In this document: in pieces, positions 42,754 to 53,320 of the stretch
Position numbering within the stretch: the stretch's first letter is position 1
How the letters are laid out: every line of letters starts with the position of its first letter
DNA from: Cyanobacteria bacterium GSL.Bin1
GTDB taxonomy: Bacteria > Cyanobacteriota > Cyanobacteriia > Cyanobacteriales > Rubidibacteraceae
Reading direction: 5' to 3'
Assembly: GCA_009909085.1 (NCBI GenBank)
Contig: JAAANX010000065.1
Span: 62,001 to 126,000, forward strand
Length of the DNA stretch: 64,000 nucleotides
Notes under the pieces: model-generated
Database searches by the model: none
Told to the model about the DNA's origin: nothing
The model's input: the letters and a program-made list of their open reading frames with translations, nothing else
Translations under genes and position numbers: made by a program

Positions 42754-43901
42754 GACGATTGAGTGGAGGTGTGAATTGAACCAGCGCGATTGCGTAAAAA
42801 TCCCCCAGTTCGTCCGCCGAGTACCGCTTGAATTTCTGCGATAATCGAAAGCGCAATGGCTTCTGGGGTTTCTGCACCTAAATCTAAGCCCACCGGATTA
42901 TACACGCGCTGCTGTTGTTGTGGGGTTGGGATGATATTGTCGGCTGCTAAATCCTGCCACAATTGGTTCATACGGTGCTTGGGTCCTAAAACTCCCAGAT
43001 AACCGATAGAAGAAGGAATCAGATGTTTGAGGAAAGCGCGATCGCTGAGATAGCGATGGGTCATGACCACAGCAACCGCTTGCGGAGTGAGAAGATGCTG
43101 ATAAGAGTCCGCCGGATCTGGTTTACACTCCAACAGCTGATCGGCTTCCGGAAATCGATCGCGCGTTAGGTACTCCTCCCGATGATCAATTACCGTTACC
43201 TGCCAACCCAGTTGTTTGGCGAACTGCACCACAGGAATCGCATCATATCCGGCACCAAATACCAATAAGGGAACCGAGGGAGGAATGACTTCCAACAGGA
43301 CACTAATTTGACCTTCCGGGAAGGTATAGGATTGAATGCGAGTATGTTGCTCGTTGAGTGTTTTCTCCGTTTCTTTCCTCAGAATTTGAGCAATTTCAGG
43401 ATTTTCAATCTGGTTAATCACCATTCCATCTGCTTTCATCATCACTCGGGTGCCAACTTGGAGGTTAGAGACTCCTTCCACCGCAAAAACAGTTGCTATT
43501 ACACCCACCTGCTGGGATTGTAAACAGTCTTGGATGAAAGAGAGTTGTTCCCTTGCCGACGTTTCACTCAAAGATTCAATGAGAACATCCACCATGCCAT
43601 TGCATCCCATCCCAAAGCCGAATAACAGATCTTCCTCATGATTCATCGTGTCATATTGCACGACAACAGGAGAACCTCCTTCTTTGAAAAGGGATTGCGC
43701 CCGTGCTAGCACATCTGCTTCTAAACAGCCCCCACTAATCCCGCTAATCATCTCTCCCGCTTCGGTGAGTAGCATCCGCGCCCCGGCACGACGATACACC
43801 GAACCGCTGGTTTGCACAACCGTGGCTAAAGCAGTGCGTTGCCCTCTCTTTTGACTCTGTTCAAAGCCTTGCAGAATACGCTGTAACTCATTCATGGGCA
43901 A
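42726..43901 (-). CDS. XdhC/CoxF-family molybdenum enzyme maturation factor
   Basis: XdhC proteins bind the molybdenum cofactor and help insert its sulfurated form into xanthine dehydrogenase-type apoenzymes. Evidence: GQRTALATVVQTSGSVYRRA near 19-38, GGCLEADVLARAQSLF near 55-70, the C-terminal Rossmann part LVFGAGYDAIPVVQFAKQLG near 216-235, and a GLDLGAETPEAIALSIIAEI ending near 343-362. The length (391 aa) is complete. It belongs to the five-gene molybdenum hydroxylase operon. Confidence 0.92.
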   Translation of the reverse strand: MPMNELQRILQGFEQSQKRGQRTALATVVQTSGSVYRRAGARMLLTEAGEMISGISGGCLEADVLARAQSLFKEGGSPVVVQYDTMNHEEDLLFGFGMGCNGMVDVLIESLSETSAREQLSFIQDCLQSQQVGVIATVFAVEGVSNLQVGTRVMMKADGMVINQIENPEIAQILRKETEKTLNEQHTRIQSYTFPEGQISVLLEVIPPSVPLLVFGAGYDAIPVVQFAKQLGWQVTVIDHREEYLTRDRFPEADQLLECKPDPADSYQHLLTPQAVAVVMTHRYLSDRAFLKHLIPSSIGYLGVLGPKHRMNQLWQDLAADNIIPTPQQQQRVYNPVGLDLGAETPEAIALSIIAEIQAVLGGRTGGFLRNRAGSIHTSTQSSWARSASLS

Positions 43902-43928
43902 CTCTTTATTCCCTTGTTCTTCAAGACA

Positions 43929-44034
43929 CTCTAGTGGGCAAACAATTTTGTATTGAGGGAGGAGTTTGCTGATTTTTCCTCCCTTGTCTCCTTGTCCTCA
44001 CCCGACTTATGATTTCAAAACTGACGAACTACTA
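43929..44034 (-). repeat. 3'-end repeat, copy 2
   Basis: CAATTTTGTATTGAGGGA, ATTTTTCCTCC and ATGATTTCAAAACTGAC recur near 62789-62880, and the last part at 19868-19896. The terminal CTA is the stop of the molybdenum-subunit gene. Confidence 0.65.
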
Positions 44035-46215
44035 GGAAAGCAGCTGATCGGGGGTCAGAGGTAAACTGCGTAATCGCTTGCCTGTGGCATGATAAATGGC
44101 ATTGGCGACTGCGGCAGCAACCCCGGTAATCCCAATTTCCCCCACACCTCGCACGCCTAAGGGATTGAAATTATAATCCGGTTCTCCCACAAACGTCACA
44201 TCAATGCGGGGAATATCAGCGTGGGTGGGATAGTGATAGGTTGCCAAATCATAAACCACGGGATAACCGGTTGGGGGGTCAAAATGACACGCCTCCATCA
44301 AGGCTTCTCCAATCCCCATAATGACACCCCCTCGAATTTGACTTGCCGCAGCTTTCGCATTCAGCACTTGCCCAATATTCATCACCGAAACCCAGCGTGT
44401 AATCTGGACTCGTCCGATTTCTTCATCCACCGTGACCTCACAAAAATGAGCGCCCCAGGAGTGAAACGCCCATTGCTGGCCTTCTTTACCAGGGGCAGTA
44501 GAAGCAGTGGCTTCAAAATGAGTTTGTCCAGACTGTTGCAGGGCGGTACAGGCTTCAGCAACGCTCTGACAGTTTGCCACTTGTAGTACATCTTGACTTG
44601 CCTTAAACACCGTAGGCGCAAGAGAAGCCGTCATCATTGACCCTCCTGCCATCCCGCCATCGGGGAAATTGGAATCGCCCAGTTCCACCGTTACTTGCTC
44701 AACTGAAATGCCTAAGGCTTCCGCAGCAGTCATCGCAACCATCGTGTAAGCCCCCGTGCCAATATCATTGGCAGCGGTGAGGACATGAACCTTGCCATCT
44801 GGGAATAATTGCACCGTCACTGATGTCCCCATCCCTCGCAAAGCAGGAAAAGCCGACGCCGCCATGCCCCATCCCACCAATTTGCCATCGCGAGTTTGAC
44901 CAACGGTCTCAGCAGGCGCCTCCCGTTTAGGGAGGCGTAATCTGTGACTCCGAGGCTGAGGGGAACGGTCTTTCCAGCCGAAGCGTTCAGCACCGACTTG
45001 CAGACACTCTCTAAAGTGTTTTGCCGAGAAGGGTAAGCCGGTGCGCTGGTGTTCAGCGGTTTCATTTTGCAGTCGCAGTTCTACTGGATCGATCTCTAAC
45101 GCATAAGCGAGTTCATCCATCGCGGATTCGATTGCCCACATCCCTGGTGCTTCGCCGGGTGCGCGCATAAATGTAGGAACCCCAACGTTTAAGATCCCCA
45201 CTTCTTGATTAAGCTGAAGGTTGGGGGCTTGATACATCACTGGGGTAACACTGGTACACGGTTCGGGAAACATTTCCACCGGAGAAGTACACGATCGCGC
45301 ATTGTGAGAAATGCCCAGTAGTTTCCCTGCTGTTGTTGCTGCCAGGTGAAGCGTTTGTTCGGTTTCTGAACGATGTCCGGTATTAGCGGTCATTTGCCGA
45401 CGAGTCACCACCAACTTTAGAGGACGCTGGAGAATACGGGCAGCAGCAGCACAGAGAATGCCATGAGACCAAGGAAATGCCTTTGAGCCAAACGCGCCAC
45501 CAATGTAAGGAGTAACAATTCTGACATTTTCTGAGGGAAGGTTAAACAATTGGGCATAGGTGCGTTGCGTTCCCATGACAAATTGAGAGGGTTCGTAAAC
45601 TGTGAGGGAGTCTGCGTCTTGCCAATGAGCGATAATGGCATGAGGCTCCATCGGCGCGTGAAGTTCCGTGGAAGTGGTATAGGTGGCTTCAATCCTGGCG
45701 GTAGCATCAGCAATTCCCGCTTCAAAATTGCCAGTCGCAAATTCCCCCTTAGTAAAGGTCATTGCTTCCCCAAACATGGACATAGCTGTTTCATAAGTGG
45801 CGTCTTGCCCATCGATGACAGGGGATTCAACGTCATAGTCCACTTCGATTAACTGCGCTGCTTCTCGCGCTTGTTCCAAGGTATCAGCAACCACTAAGCC
45901 AATAATTTGTCCTGCATAGTGAATTTGGTTATCGGCGAGGGGGAGACGGCTTTCATAGATTTTGGAGTTGAGGAAGTTATTATCCGGCGGATGAATTGCT
46001 GGTGCGTTTTCGTGGGTAAAGACGGCAATGACACCAGGGCTTTGTTCCGCTCTTGAGGTATTGATCGCTCGGATCTGACCTTTAGCAATGGTTGAGGTAA
46101 CTAAATAACCATGAATGATTCCGGGAATAGAATGTTCAGCACTATAGGTCGCCGTTCCCAAAACTTTTGCTAAACCGTCTTTGCGACTAACAGATGTGCC
46201 AACCACTTTCTTCAT
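44032..46215 (-). CDS. Xanthine dehydrogenase-family molybdenum-binding subunit
   Basis: The large catalytic subunit of a molybdenum hydroxylase. It shows GLAKVLGTATYSAEHSIPGI near the start, GGAFGSKAFPWSHGILCAAA near 240-259, APGEAPGMWAIESAMDELAY near 351-370, and a terminal GVRGVGEIGITGVAAAVANA containing the usual catalytic Glu (GVGE) near 695. At 727 aa it matches the YagR/XdhA three-subunit class. The substrate (purine, aldehyde or other heterocycle) cannot be told from the sequence. Confidence 0.93.
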   Translation of the reverse strand: MKKVVGTSVSRKDGLAKVLGTATYSAEHSIPGIIHGYLVTSTIAKGQIRAINTSRAEQSPGVIAVFTHENAPAIHPPDNNFLNSKIYESRLPLADNQIHYAGQIIGLVVADTLEQAREAAQLIEVDYDVESPVIDGQDATYETAMSMFGEAMTFTKGEFATGNFEAGIADATARIEATYTTSTELHAPMEPHAIIAHWQDADSLTVYEPSQFVMGTQRTYAQLFNLPSENVRIVTPYIGGAFGSKAFPWSHGILCAAAARILQRPLKLVVTRRQMTANTGHRSETEQTLHLAATTAGKLLGISHNARSCTSPVEMFPEPCTSVTPVMYQAPNLQLNQEVGILNVGVPTFMRAPGEAPGMWAIESAMDELAYALEIDPVELRLQNETAEHQRTGLPFSAKHFRECLQVGAERFGWKDRSPQPRSHRLRLPKREAPAETVGQTRDGKLVGWGMAASAFPALRGMGTSVTVQLFPDGKVHVLTAANDIGTGAYTMVAMTAAEALGISVEQVTVELGDSNFPDGGMAGGSMMTASLAPTVFKASQDVLQVANCQSVAEACTALQQSGQTHFEATASTAPGKEGQQWAFHSWGAHFCEVTVDEEIGRVQITRWVSVMNIGQVLNAKAAASQIRGGVIMGIGEALMEACHFDPPTGYPVVYDLATYHYPTHADIPRIDVTFVGEPDYNFNPLGVRGVGEIGITGVAAAVANAIYHATGKRLRSLPLTPDQLLS

Positions 46216-47201
46216 ACAATGCCTCCTCCCTGTGCCGAAATCGTGAGTGCGCGTTTGATCGCTCTTTTGCTCATTTTGACTTTAAATTGATTGTGAGCGA
46301 GAGGTTGAGCATCCTCTAGGGCAACTTCTGCTGCTTGCTCAAAGGTGGTTGCTGTGGCGGGTTTTCCTTGTAAAAAGGCTTCGGTCTCTAATAAACGCCA
46401 CGGTTTATGGGCTACACCGCCTAACGCCAAATGAACTTGCTGAATCATGTCGTTTTGTACGCTTACCATTGCTGCAACGGAAACAAGCGCAAAGGAATAA
46501 GACGCGCGATCGCGCAATTTTAAATAAACCCCCGTTTTTGCCGCTGGATTTGGCGGTAACCTCACCGCAGTAATTAAATCCCCAGTTTCCAAGTTGGTAT
46601 CTTGCTGCGGGGTATCCCCCGGTAAACGATGAAACTCACTAAATGGAATTTCTCGCTTGCCATTTGTCCCTTCCACTTCAACCACTGCATCAAGGGCAGC
46701 CAGCGCCACACACATATCAGAGGGATGAACCGCAACACAATGCTCACTCGCTCCCAAAATGGCGTGCATTCGATTAATTCCTTCCCGTGCGGAACACCCG
46801 CTCTCAGGTTGCCGTTTATTACAAGCAAAAGCCGTGTCATAGTAATAAGGACAGCGCGTCCGTTGCAGTAAGTTTCCTCCCACTGTTGCCATATTCCGAA
46901 TTTGTTGGGAAGCACCGGCTAAAATGGCACGGGAGAGCAACGGATAATCTTGTCGGATTTGAGGATGATTGGCAAGGGCGGTATTCGTAACCATTGCACC
47001 GATTTTAACGCCCCCATCCGATAGAACATTAATTTCTTTGAGAGCAAGCCGAGAGACATCAATTAGTGTGGAAGTATCATCAAGGAAGGCTTTTAAGCGA
47101 TCCACTAAGTTCGTTCCGCCTGCAATAAAGCAGGTATCTTGATTAGCGTGTTCCACTGCTTCTTGTGTGGAAGTTGCCCGGAGATAAGAAAAATTCTTCA
47201 T
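46212..47201 (-). CDS. Xanthine dehydrogenase-family FAD-binding subunit
   Basis: CO-dehydrogenase-type FAD subunit: FIAGGTNLVDRLKAFLDDTS near 25-44, NMATVGGNLLQRTRCPYYYD near 103-122, with cysteines in TRCPYYYDTAFACNKRQPES and GCSA resembling the YagS-type extra [4Fe-4S] cluster. The 329-aa length fits. It overlaps both neighbours by 4 bases, confirming the operon order 2Fe-2S, FAD, molybdenum subunit. Confidence 0.93.
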   Translation of the reverse strand: MKNFSYLRATSTQEAVEHANQDTCFIAGGTNLVDRLKAFLDDTSTLIDVSRLALKEINVLSDGGVKIGAMVTNTALANHPQIRQDYPLLSRAILAGASQQIRNMATVGGNLLQRTRCPYYYDTAFACNKRQPESGCSAREGINRMHAILGASEHCVAVHPSDMCVALAALDAVVEVEGTNGKREIPFSEFHRLPGDTPQQDTNLETGDLITAVRLPPNPAAKTGVYLKLRDRASYSFALVSVAAMVSVQNDMIQQVHLALGGVAHKPWRLLETEAFLQGKPATATTFEQAAEVALEDAQPLAHNQFKVKMSKRAIKRALTISAQGGGIV

Positions 47202-47836
47202 TCTGGAGTTTGCTCCACAAAAATAGCGGCAGCGGGAGAGGGCGGAGTCTGCCCGGCAGCTTGTTGCACCGCAGCAACAATGCCATTGTAGGCACTACAG
47301 CGACACAGGTTGCCACTGAGTCGTTCTTTAATTTCTGCTTCTGATAAAGCTTCCAATGGCGGGGAAGAAGTTAAGTCAGGGGTGATGGCACTAACATTAC
47401 CGTGTTTAATTTCATCAAGCAAAGCAACAGCGGCACAAATTTGACCCGGTGTACAATAGCCACACTGAAAGCCATCATTTTCAATAAAAGCAGCTTGCAC
47501 CGGATGAAGTTGTTCAGGAGTTCCTAATCCTTCAATGGTGGTAATAGTTTTCCCTTCCTGCATGATGGCTAAGGAAAGACAAGAATAAATTCGTTCTCCA
47601 TCAATGAGGACAGTGCAAGCCCCACACTGCCCGTGGTCACATCCTTTTTTACTGCCAGTGAGTCCTAACTGCTCTCGCAGCACATCGAGTAATGTCACTC
47701 GCGGTTCAATCTTTACCGCGTAAGAGTTTCCATTAATGTTAAGTGTGACTCGGGTTTCTGCTTGAATCAGAGAATGACGTGCTGATGTCGCTGATTGAGT
47801 CTCAAGTTCTTCCGGGTTTGGATTGACCATTTCCAA
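47198..47836 (-). CDS. Xanthine dehydrogenase-family [2Fe-2S] subunit
   Basis: Two iron-sulfur domains: plant-type CDHGQCGACTVLIDGERIYS near 69-88 and C-terminal GFQCGYCTPGQICAAV near 121 with CRCSAYNGIV near 182. It transfers electrons from the molybdenum site to FAD. The 212-aa length includes an N-terminal 30-residue extension without a clear twin-arginine motif, so cytoplasmic location is likely. It is the first gene of the operon running to mocA. Confidence 0.94.
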   Translation of the reverse strand: MEMVNPNPEELETQSATSARHSLIQAETRVTLNINGNSYAVKIEPRVTLLDVLREQLGLTGSKKGCDHGQCGACTVLIDGERIYSCLSLAIMQEGKTITTIEGLGTPEQLHPVQAAFIENDGFQCGYCTPGQICAAVALLDEIKHGNVSAITPDLTSSPPLEALSEAEIKERLSGNLCRCSAYNGIVAAVQQAAGQTPPSPAAAIFVEQTPE

Positions 47837-47927
47837 TATTAATTGAGTGGTGATTGTATTTACTTGTAACCGCCAAGCAACAGGAGCATTTGTTAACTAT
47901 TTCAAAAATAACAAATCAACTACACTA

Positions 47928-47961
47928 AACCTCCCCTAAGCAAAAAAACAAAGGGGAGGTT
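47928..47961. terminator. Hairpin after petH
   Basis: AACCTCCCCT and AGGGGAGGTT form a perfect 10-bp stem with a 14-base A-rich loop downstream of petH. There is no T-run on the petH side, so efficiency is uncertain. Confidence 0.55.
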
Positions 47962-48003
47962 GATTATTAACGAGTTAGCAGTTATTAGTTGTTAGTTCCT
48001 GTC

Positions 48004-49239
<1,236 letters not shown>

Positions 49240-49377
49240 TTATTTTACAAAGATTATCTTTCAAAATGTGCGAAGAAGAATCCCGCTATAGCTTAGCTTA
49301 ACGGGTAAATGAGGCTGATAACCGAAGCTTTAGTCAAGAGCGACTAACCTGATACCATAACTTGATCTAAATTGACA

Positions 49378-49701
49378 CTATAGATGTTTTTCTAGTTCTG
49401 TGCTGTATTGGTCATAAGTTTTGGCACCGACAAGGGTTTCCACTTGTTCCCCGCCTTTGAAGAACATCACTGCGGGAATGCTTTTGATTTCAAAGCGTTT
49501 GGCAACGGATTTATGATCATCGAGATCGAGTTTCCGAATTTGAGCGCGATCGCTGTACGCTTCATTCAATTGATCGATCAAAGGCGCAACGAGTTTACAC
49601 GGTCCGCACCAAGTCGCTGTACAATCCACTACCAAAACCGATTCACTTGCAATCAGTTCATCTAATTCACTTTCACTTTGAATATAAGCTGTTTCTGCCA
49701 C
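49378..49701 (-). CDS. trxA: Thioredoxin (TrxA/m-type)
   Basis: A small redox protein with the active site ATWCGPCKLV near 29-38 and cis-Pro in SIPAVMFFKGG near 75. The 107-aa length is standard. It reduces disulfides of Calvin-cycle and other enzymes (phosphoribulokinase is encoded 8 kb away). Class: WCGPC with the m-type-like context. Confidence 0.95.
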   Translation of the reverse strand: MAETAYIQSESELDELIASESVLVVDCTATWCGPCKLVAPLIDQLNEAYSDRAQIRKLDLDDHKSVAKRFEIKSIPAVMFFKGGEQVETLVGAKTYDQYSTELEKHL

Positions 49702-50042
49702 GCTAGTCTCTCCAATGGTTGATGAGGTCTAAATTTAGTTAAATCTACCCTACCAGATTACTGAACACCACTCAATTTAACAACTTAATTGTTGTTTTTA
49801 TATGACTGCACTGATCTAGATTTTTCTTTAATACAAATTTAATTTTTTAAATCCTACAAAAAATAATTATTTATGAACTATTTTTAAGCTGAGTAAATAT
49901 GCTGACTGGACTCATTAGAATAGGAGGCGAGAGGAAAAACGTCAGTCAGAAAATTAAAGATTGCGTTGAAAACAAGAAGCCTTAAAAAATAAGAAGGACT
50001 TCTCCTCAAGCCACAAAAATCGGGAAATAAGGGGAATATCAG
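49702..50042. promoter_or_regulatory. Intergenic promoter region upstream of pflB
   Basis: This 341-base A/T-rich gap separates the divergent trxA and pflB. AGGGGAA ends about 6 bases before the pflB ATG and serves as ribosome site. No clear FNR-type (TTGAT-N4-ATCAA) box is seen; no other gene is present. Confidence 0.45.
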
Positions 50043-52271
50043 ATGCTAACAAAAACCGAACAATTTGTACCTGGTCAATGGATAGAAAATATTGACGTTC
50101 GCGATTTTATTCAAAATAACTATACTCCCTACACGGGTGACGAATCATTTGTAGCAGCGGCAACAGAAAAAACAAAAAATCTGTGGAAGAAAGTCCAACT
50201 CTTAATGGGAGTAGAACGAGAAAAAGGCATTTTAGATACCGATACAAAAACTCCGGCAGGAATTACCGCTCACGCACCCGGTTATATTGATCAAACCTTA
50301 GAACAAATTGTTGGTTTACAAACCGATCAACCTCTAAAACGGGCCATTATGCCCTATGGGGGAATTCGGGTTGTGAAAAAATCCCTGGAAGCTTACGGTT
50401 ATCAACTTGATCCCCAAACTGACGAAATTTTTACCAAATACCGTAAAACTCATAATGATGGGGTCTTCTCTGCCTACACGCAACAAATGCGTTTAGCCCG
50501 ACGTTCTGGCGTGATTACTGGCTTGCCCGATGCTTATGGGCGCGGTCGCATCATTGGCGATTATCGTCGCGTTGCCCTCTATGGCACTGACCATTTAGTC
50601 CAGGATAAAAAACATCAGCTTGAATCCCTAGAAGGGGAAACAATGACCGAAGATGTCATTCGTTTGCGAGAAGAGATTTCAGAACAAATCACAGCGCTGA
50701 AAGATTTGCAAACCATGGCAGCCAGTTATGGCTTTGATATCTCTCAGCCAGCAGAAACGGCGAAAGAAGCGATTCAATGGACCTATTTTGGTTATCTTGG
50801 TGCCGTCAAAGAACAAAATGGCGCTGCCATGTCCCTGGGACGAGTGTCAACGTTTCTTGATATTTATCTTGAACGGGACTTAGCCAACGGCTTGATTGAT
50901 GAAGTGCAAGCCCAAGAAATGATTGATCATTTCGTGATGAAATTGCGTATGGTCCGCTTTCTCCGGGCACCCGAATATAATCAACTCTTCTCAGGGGATC
51001 CGACCTGGGTCACCGAAGGCTTAGGGGGAATGGGCTTAGACGGTCGTCCTTTAGTGACGCGAACCAGCTTCCGTTTTCTCCATACTCTTTATAACTTAGG
51101 AGCCGCACCCGAACCTAATTTGACAGTACTTTGGTCAGAAAACCTCCCGGTTAATTTCAAACGCTACTGTGCCAAAGTTTCCATTGATACCAGTTCCATA
51201 CAGTATGAAAATGATGACTTGATGCGTGCCGAATACGGCGATGATTATGGGATTGCTTGCTGTGTTTCGGCGATGCGTATTGGGAAACAAATGCAGTTCT
51301 TTGGTGCGCGGGTCAATCTGGCAAAAGCGTTACTTTATGCCATTAACGGCGGCAAGGATGAAAAATCAGGGGATCAGGTGGCGCCTCCCAGTGAACCGAT
51401 TACTTCTGAGTACCTCGATTACGATGAGGTGATGGCAAAATTTGAAGGTTTGATGGGTTGGCTGTCGAAACTGTATGTAAACGCCCTCAATATTATTCAC
51501 TATATGCACGATAAATATGCCTATGAACGGCTGCAAATGGCGTTACACGATCGCGATGTTTATCGCACTATGGCGTGTGGTGTAGCCGGCTTATCGGTGG
51601 TGGCAGACTCGATTGCGGCGATTAAATATGCCAAAGTGAAAGTGCTGCGGGATGAAAATGGGTTAGCCGTCGATTATCAAGTGGAAGGGGATTATCCCAA
51701 ATTTGGCAATAACGACCCTCGCGCTGACAGCATTGCGATCAATCTGGTGACCGACTTGATGAACCACATCCGTCAACATCCCACCTACCGAGAAGCCGTT
51801 CCCACGCAGTCGATTCTCACCATTACCTCGAATGTGGTGTATGGCAAGAAAACCGGGAGTACCCCCGACGGACGCAAAGCTGGAAAACCCTTTGCACCGG
51901 GGGCGAATCCCGTACACGAACGGGATACCCAAGGCGCGATCGCGGCATTATCTTCAGTCGCGAAACTCCCCTATGAGAATGCAAAAGATGGTATTTCTTA
52001 CACCTTCTCCATTGTTCCCCAAGCCTTAGGAAAAGGTGAAGAAAACCGCATCAACAACCTCACTGGAATGTTAGATGGTTACTTCCATGACAGTGGACAT
52101 CATGTTAATATCAATGTCCTCAACCGAGAAACCTTACTCGATGCCATGGATCATCCCGAGAAATATCCCCAATTAACCATTCGTGTTTCCGGTTACGCCG
52201 TCAACTTTATTAAATTAACTCGAGAACAGCAAGAAGATGTGATTTCTCGAACCTTCCACAGCCGGATTTAA
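50043..52271 (+). CDS. pflB: Pyruvate formate-lyase
   Basis: Glycyl-radical enzyme converting pyruvate and CoA to acetyl-CoA and formate anaerobically. The active-site cysteine pair is in [10 protein letters not shown] near 404-413 and the glycyl radical residue in RVSGYAVNF near Gly717. [18 protein letters not shown]-like ([18 protein letters not shown]) is present near 610. The 742-aa length is typical. With pflA and adhE directly downstream, it forms an acetyl-CoA-to-ethanol fermentation unit, unusual among cyanobacteria. Confidence 0.97.
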   Translation: MLTKTEQFVPGQWIENIDVRDFIQNNYTPYTGDESFVAAATEKTKNLWKKVQLLMGVEREKGILDTDTKTPAGITAHAPGYIDQTLEQIVGLQTDQPLKRAIMPYGGIRVVKKSLEAYGYQLDPQTDEIFTKYRKTHNDGVFSAYTQQMRLARRSGVITGLPDAYGRGRIIGDYRRVALYGTDHLVQDKKHQLESLEGETMTEDVIRLREEISEQITALKDLQTMAASYGFDISQPAETAKEAIQWTYFGYLGAVKEQNGAAMSLGRVSTFLDIYLERDLANGLIDEVQAQEMIDHFVMKLRMVRFLRAPEYNQLFSGDPTWVTEGLGGMGLDGRPLVTRTSFRFLHTLYNLGAAPEPNLTVLWSENLPVNFKRYCAKVSIDTSSIQYENDDLMRAEYGDDYGIACCVSAMRIGKQMQFFGARVNLAKALLYAINGGKDEKSGDQVAPPSEPITSEYLDYDEVMAKFEGLMGWLSKLYVNALNIIHYMHDKYAYERLQMALHDRDVYRTMACGVAGLSVVADSIAAIKYAKVKVLRDENGLAVDYQVEGDYPKFGNNDPRADSIAINLVTDLMNHIRQHPTYREAVPTQSILTITSNVVYGKKTGSTPDGRKAGKPFAPGANPVHERDTQGAIAALSSVAKLPYENAKDGISYTFSIVPQALGKGEENRINNLTGMLDGYFHDSGHHVNINVLNRETLLDAMDHPEKYPQLTIRVSGYAVNFIKLTREQQEDVISRTFHSRI

Positions 52272-52293
52272 ATGGTTCTGAACCTGTATCAAC

Positions 52294-52322
52294 ACTCCCC
52301 CTCTCATCAGGGGCGGGGGAGT
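52294..52322. terminator. GC-rich hairpin between pflB and pflA
   Basis: ACTCCCCC (52294-52301) pairs with GGGGGAGT (52315-52322), with no T-run. It may attenuate transcription or stabilise the pflB mRNA rather than end it. Confidence 0.5.
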
Positions 52323-52417
52323 CAGGGATAGGAATCAATTATTGGTTTTCTATCACTTATTCACTATTACATTCGTCAATTTGAGTATTAACAAAAATCA
52401 AGATCTAGAGGGAGGAA

Positions 52418-53182
52418 ATGCCAGATACGACCCTAACGACTATGCCGATACCAAGCAAAGGACGCATTCATTCCCTGGAAAGTTGTGGCACCGTTGACGG
52501 ACCAGGGATTCGGTTTGTCATCTTCACCCAAGGCTGTCCCCTTCGTTGTCTCTACTGTCAAAACCCTGATTGTCTTAATTTGGAAGACGGAACAGAAGTA
52601 ACCGTTGAGGAACTGATCACAGAAATCCAAAAATATCGTTCCTATATGCATTTCTCGGGTGGTGGCGTCACAGTAACGGGGGGAGAACCCTTAATGCAAC
52701 CCCAGTTTGTGAGTGAAATTTTTCAACGTTGCCAAGCCTTAGGAATTCATACAGCGTTAGATACCTCAGGTTATGTTCCCCTTGAAGCAGCAAAACCGGT
52801 GCTGAAAAATACAGACTTAGTTTTACTCGATCTCAAATCATTTGACCCTGAAATTTACCGCAAGGTCACCAGTGTTACTATTGAACCGACCTTAAAATTC
52901 GCTCGCTATTTAAGTGAGATCAATAAACCAACTTGGATTCGTTTTGTGTTAGTGCCAAATTTAACTGATCCCATTGATAATATTAAGAGATTAGCTGAAT
53001 TTGTTTCTAGTTTGCATAATGTAGAGATAGTAGAAGTTTTACCCTTCCATCAAATGGGGGAATATAAATGGGAAAAACTCGGTTATGACTATCAATTGCA
53101 AGATACAAAACCACCGACACCAGAATTAATTGCTAGTACCATTCATATCTTCCAAAGCTACGGAATTAAGGTTCAATCCTAG
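52418..53182 (+). CDS. pflA: Pyruvate formate-lyase activating enzyme
   Basis: Radical-SAM enzyme that abstracts hydrogen from the PflB glycine. The cluster motif is TQGCPLRCLYCQNPD (C-x3-C-x2-C) near 34-48; GGGVTVTGGEPLMQPQF near 82 binds SAM. The 254-aa length fits. GGGAGGA ends about 5 bases before the ATG at 52418. ATG 52442 is an internal alternative that removes eight residues. Confidence 0.95.
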   Translation: MPDTTLTTMPIPSKGRIHSLESCGTVDGPGIRFVIFTQGCPLRCLYCQNPDCLNLEDGTEVTVEELITEIQKYRSYMHFSGGGVTVTGGEPLMQPQFVSEIFQRCQALGIHTALDTSGYVPLEAAKPVLKNTDLVLLDLKSFDPEIYRKVTSVTIEPTLKFARYLSEINKPTWIRFVLVPNLTDPIDNIKRLAEFVSSLHNVEIVEVLPFHQMGEYKWEKLGYDYQLQDTKPPTPELIASTIHIFQSYGIKVQS

Positions 53183-53320
53183 TTGATTAGAGGTTACTAA
53201 TTACCTGTGTATTAATGTTTTTTAGTAGCCAATAATACAAATTCCATTGTTGGGGTTTACTGTGTTCTATCCAACCGACCTTTCTCTAGACGTTCAGTCA
53301 AACATTAGGAGAATTCATCA

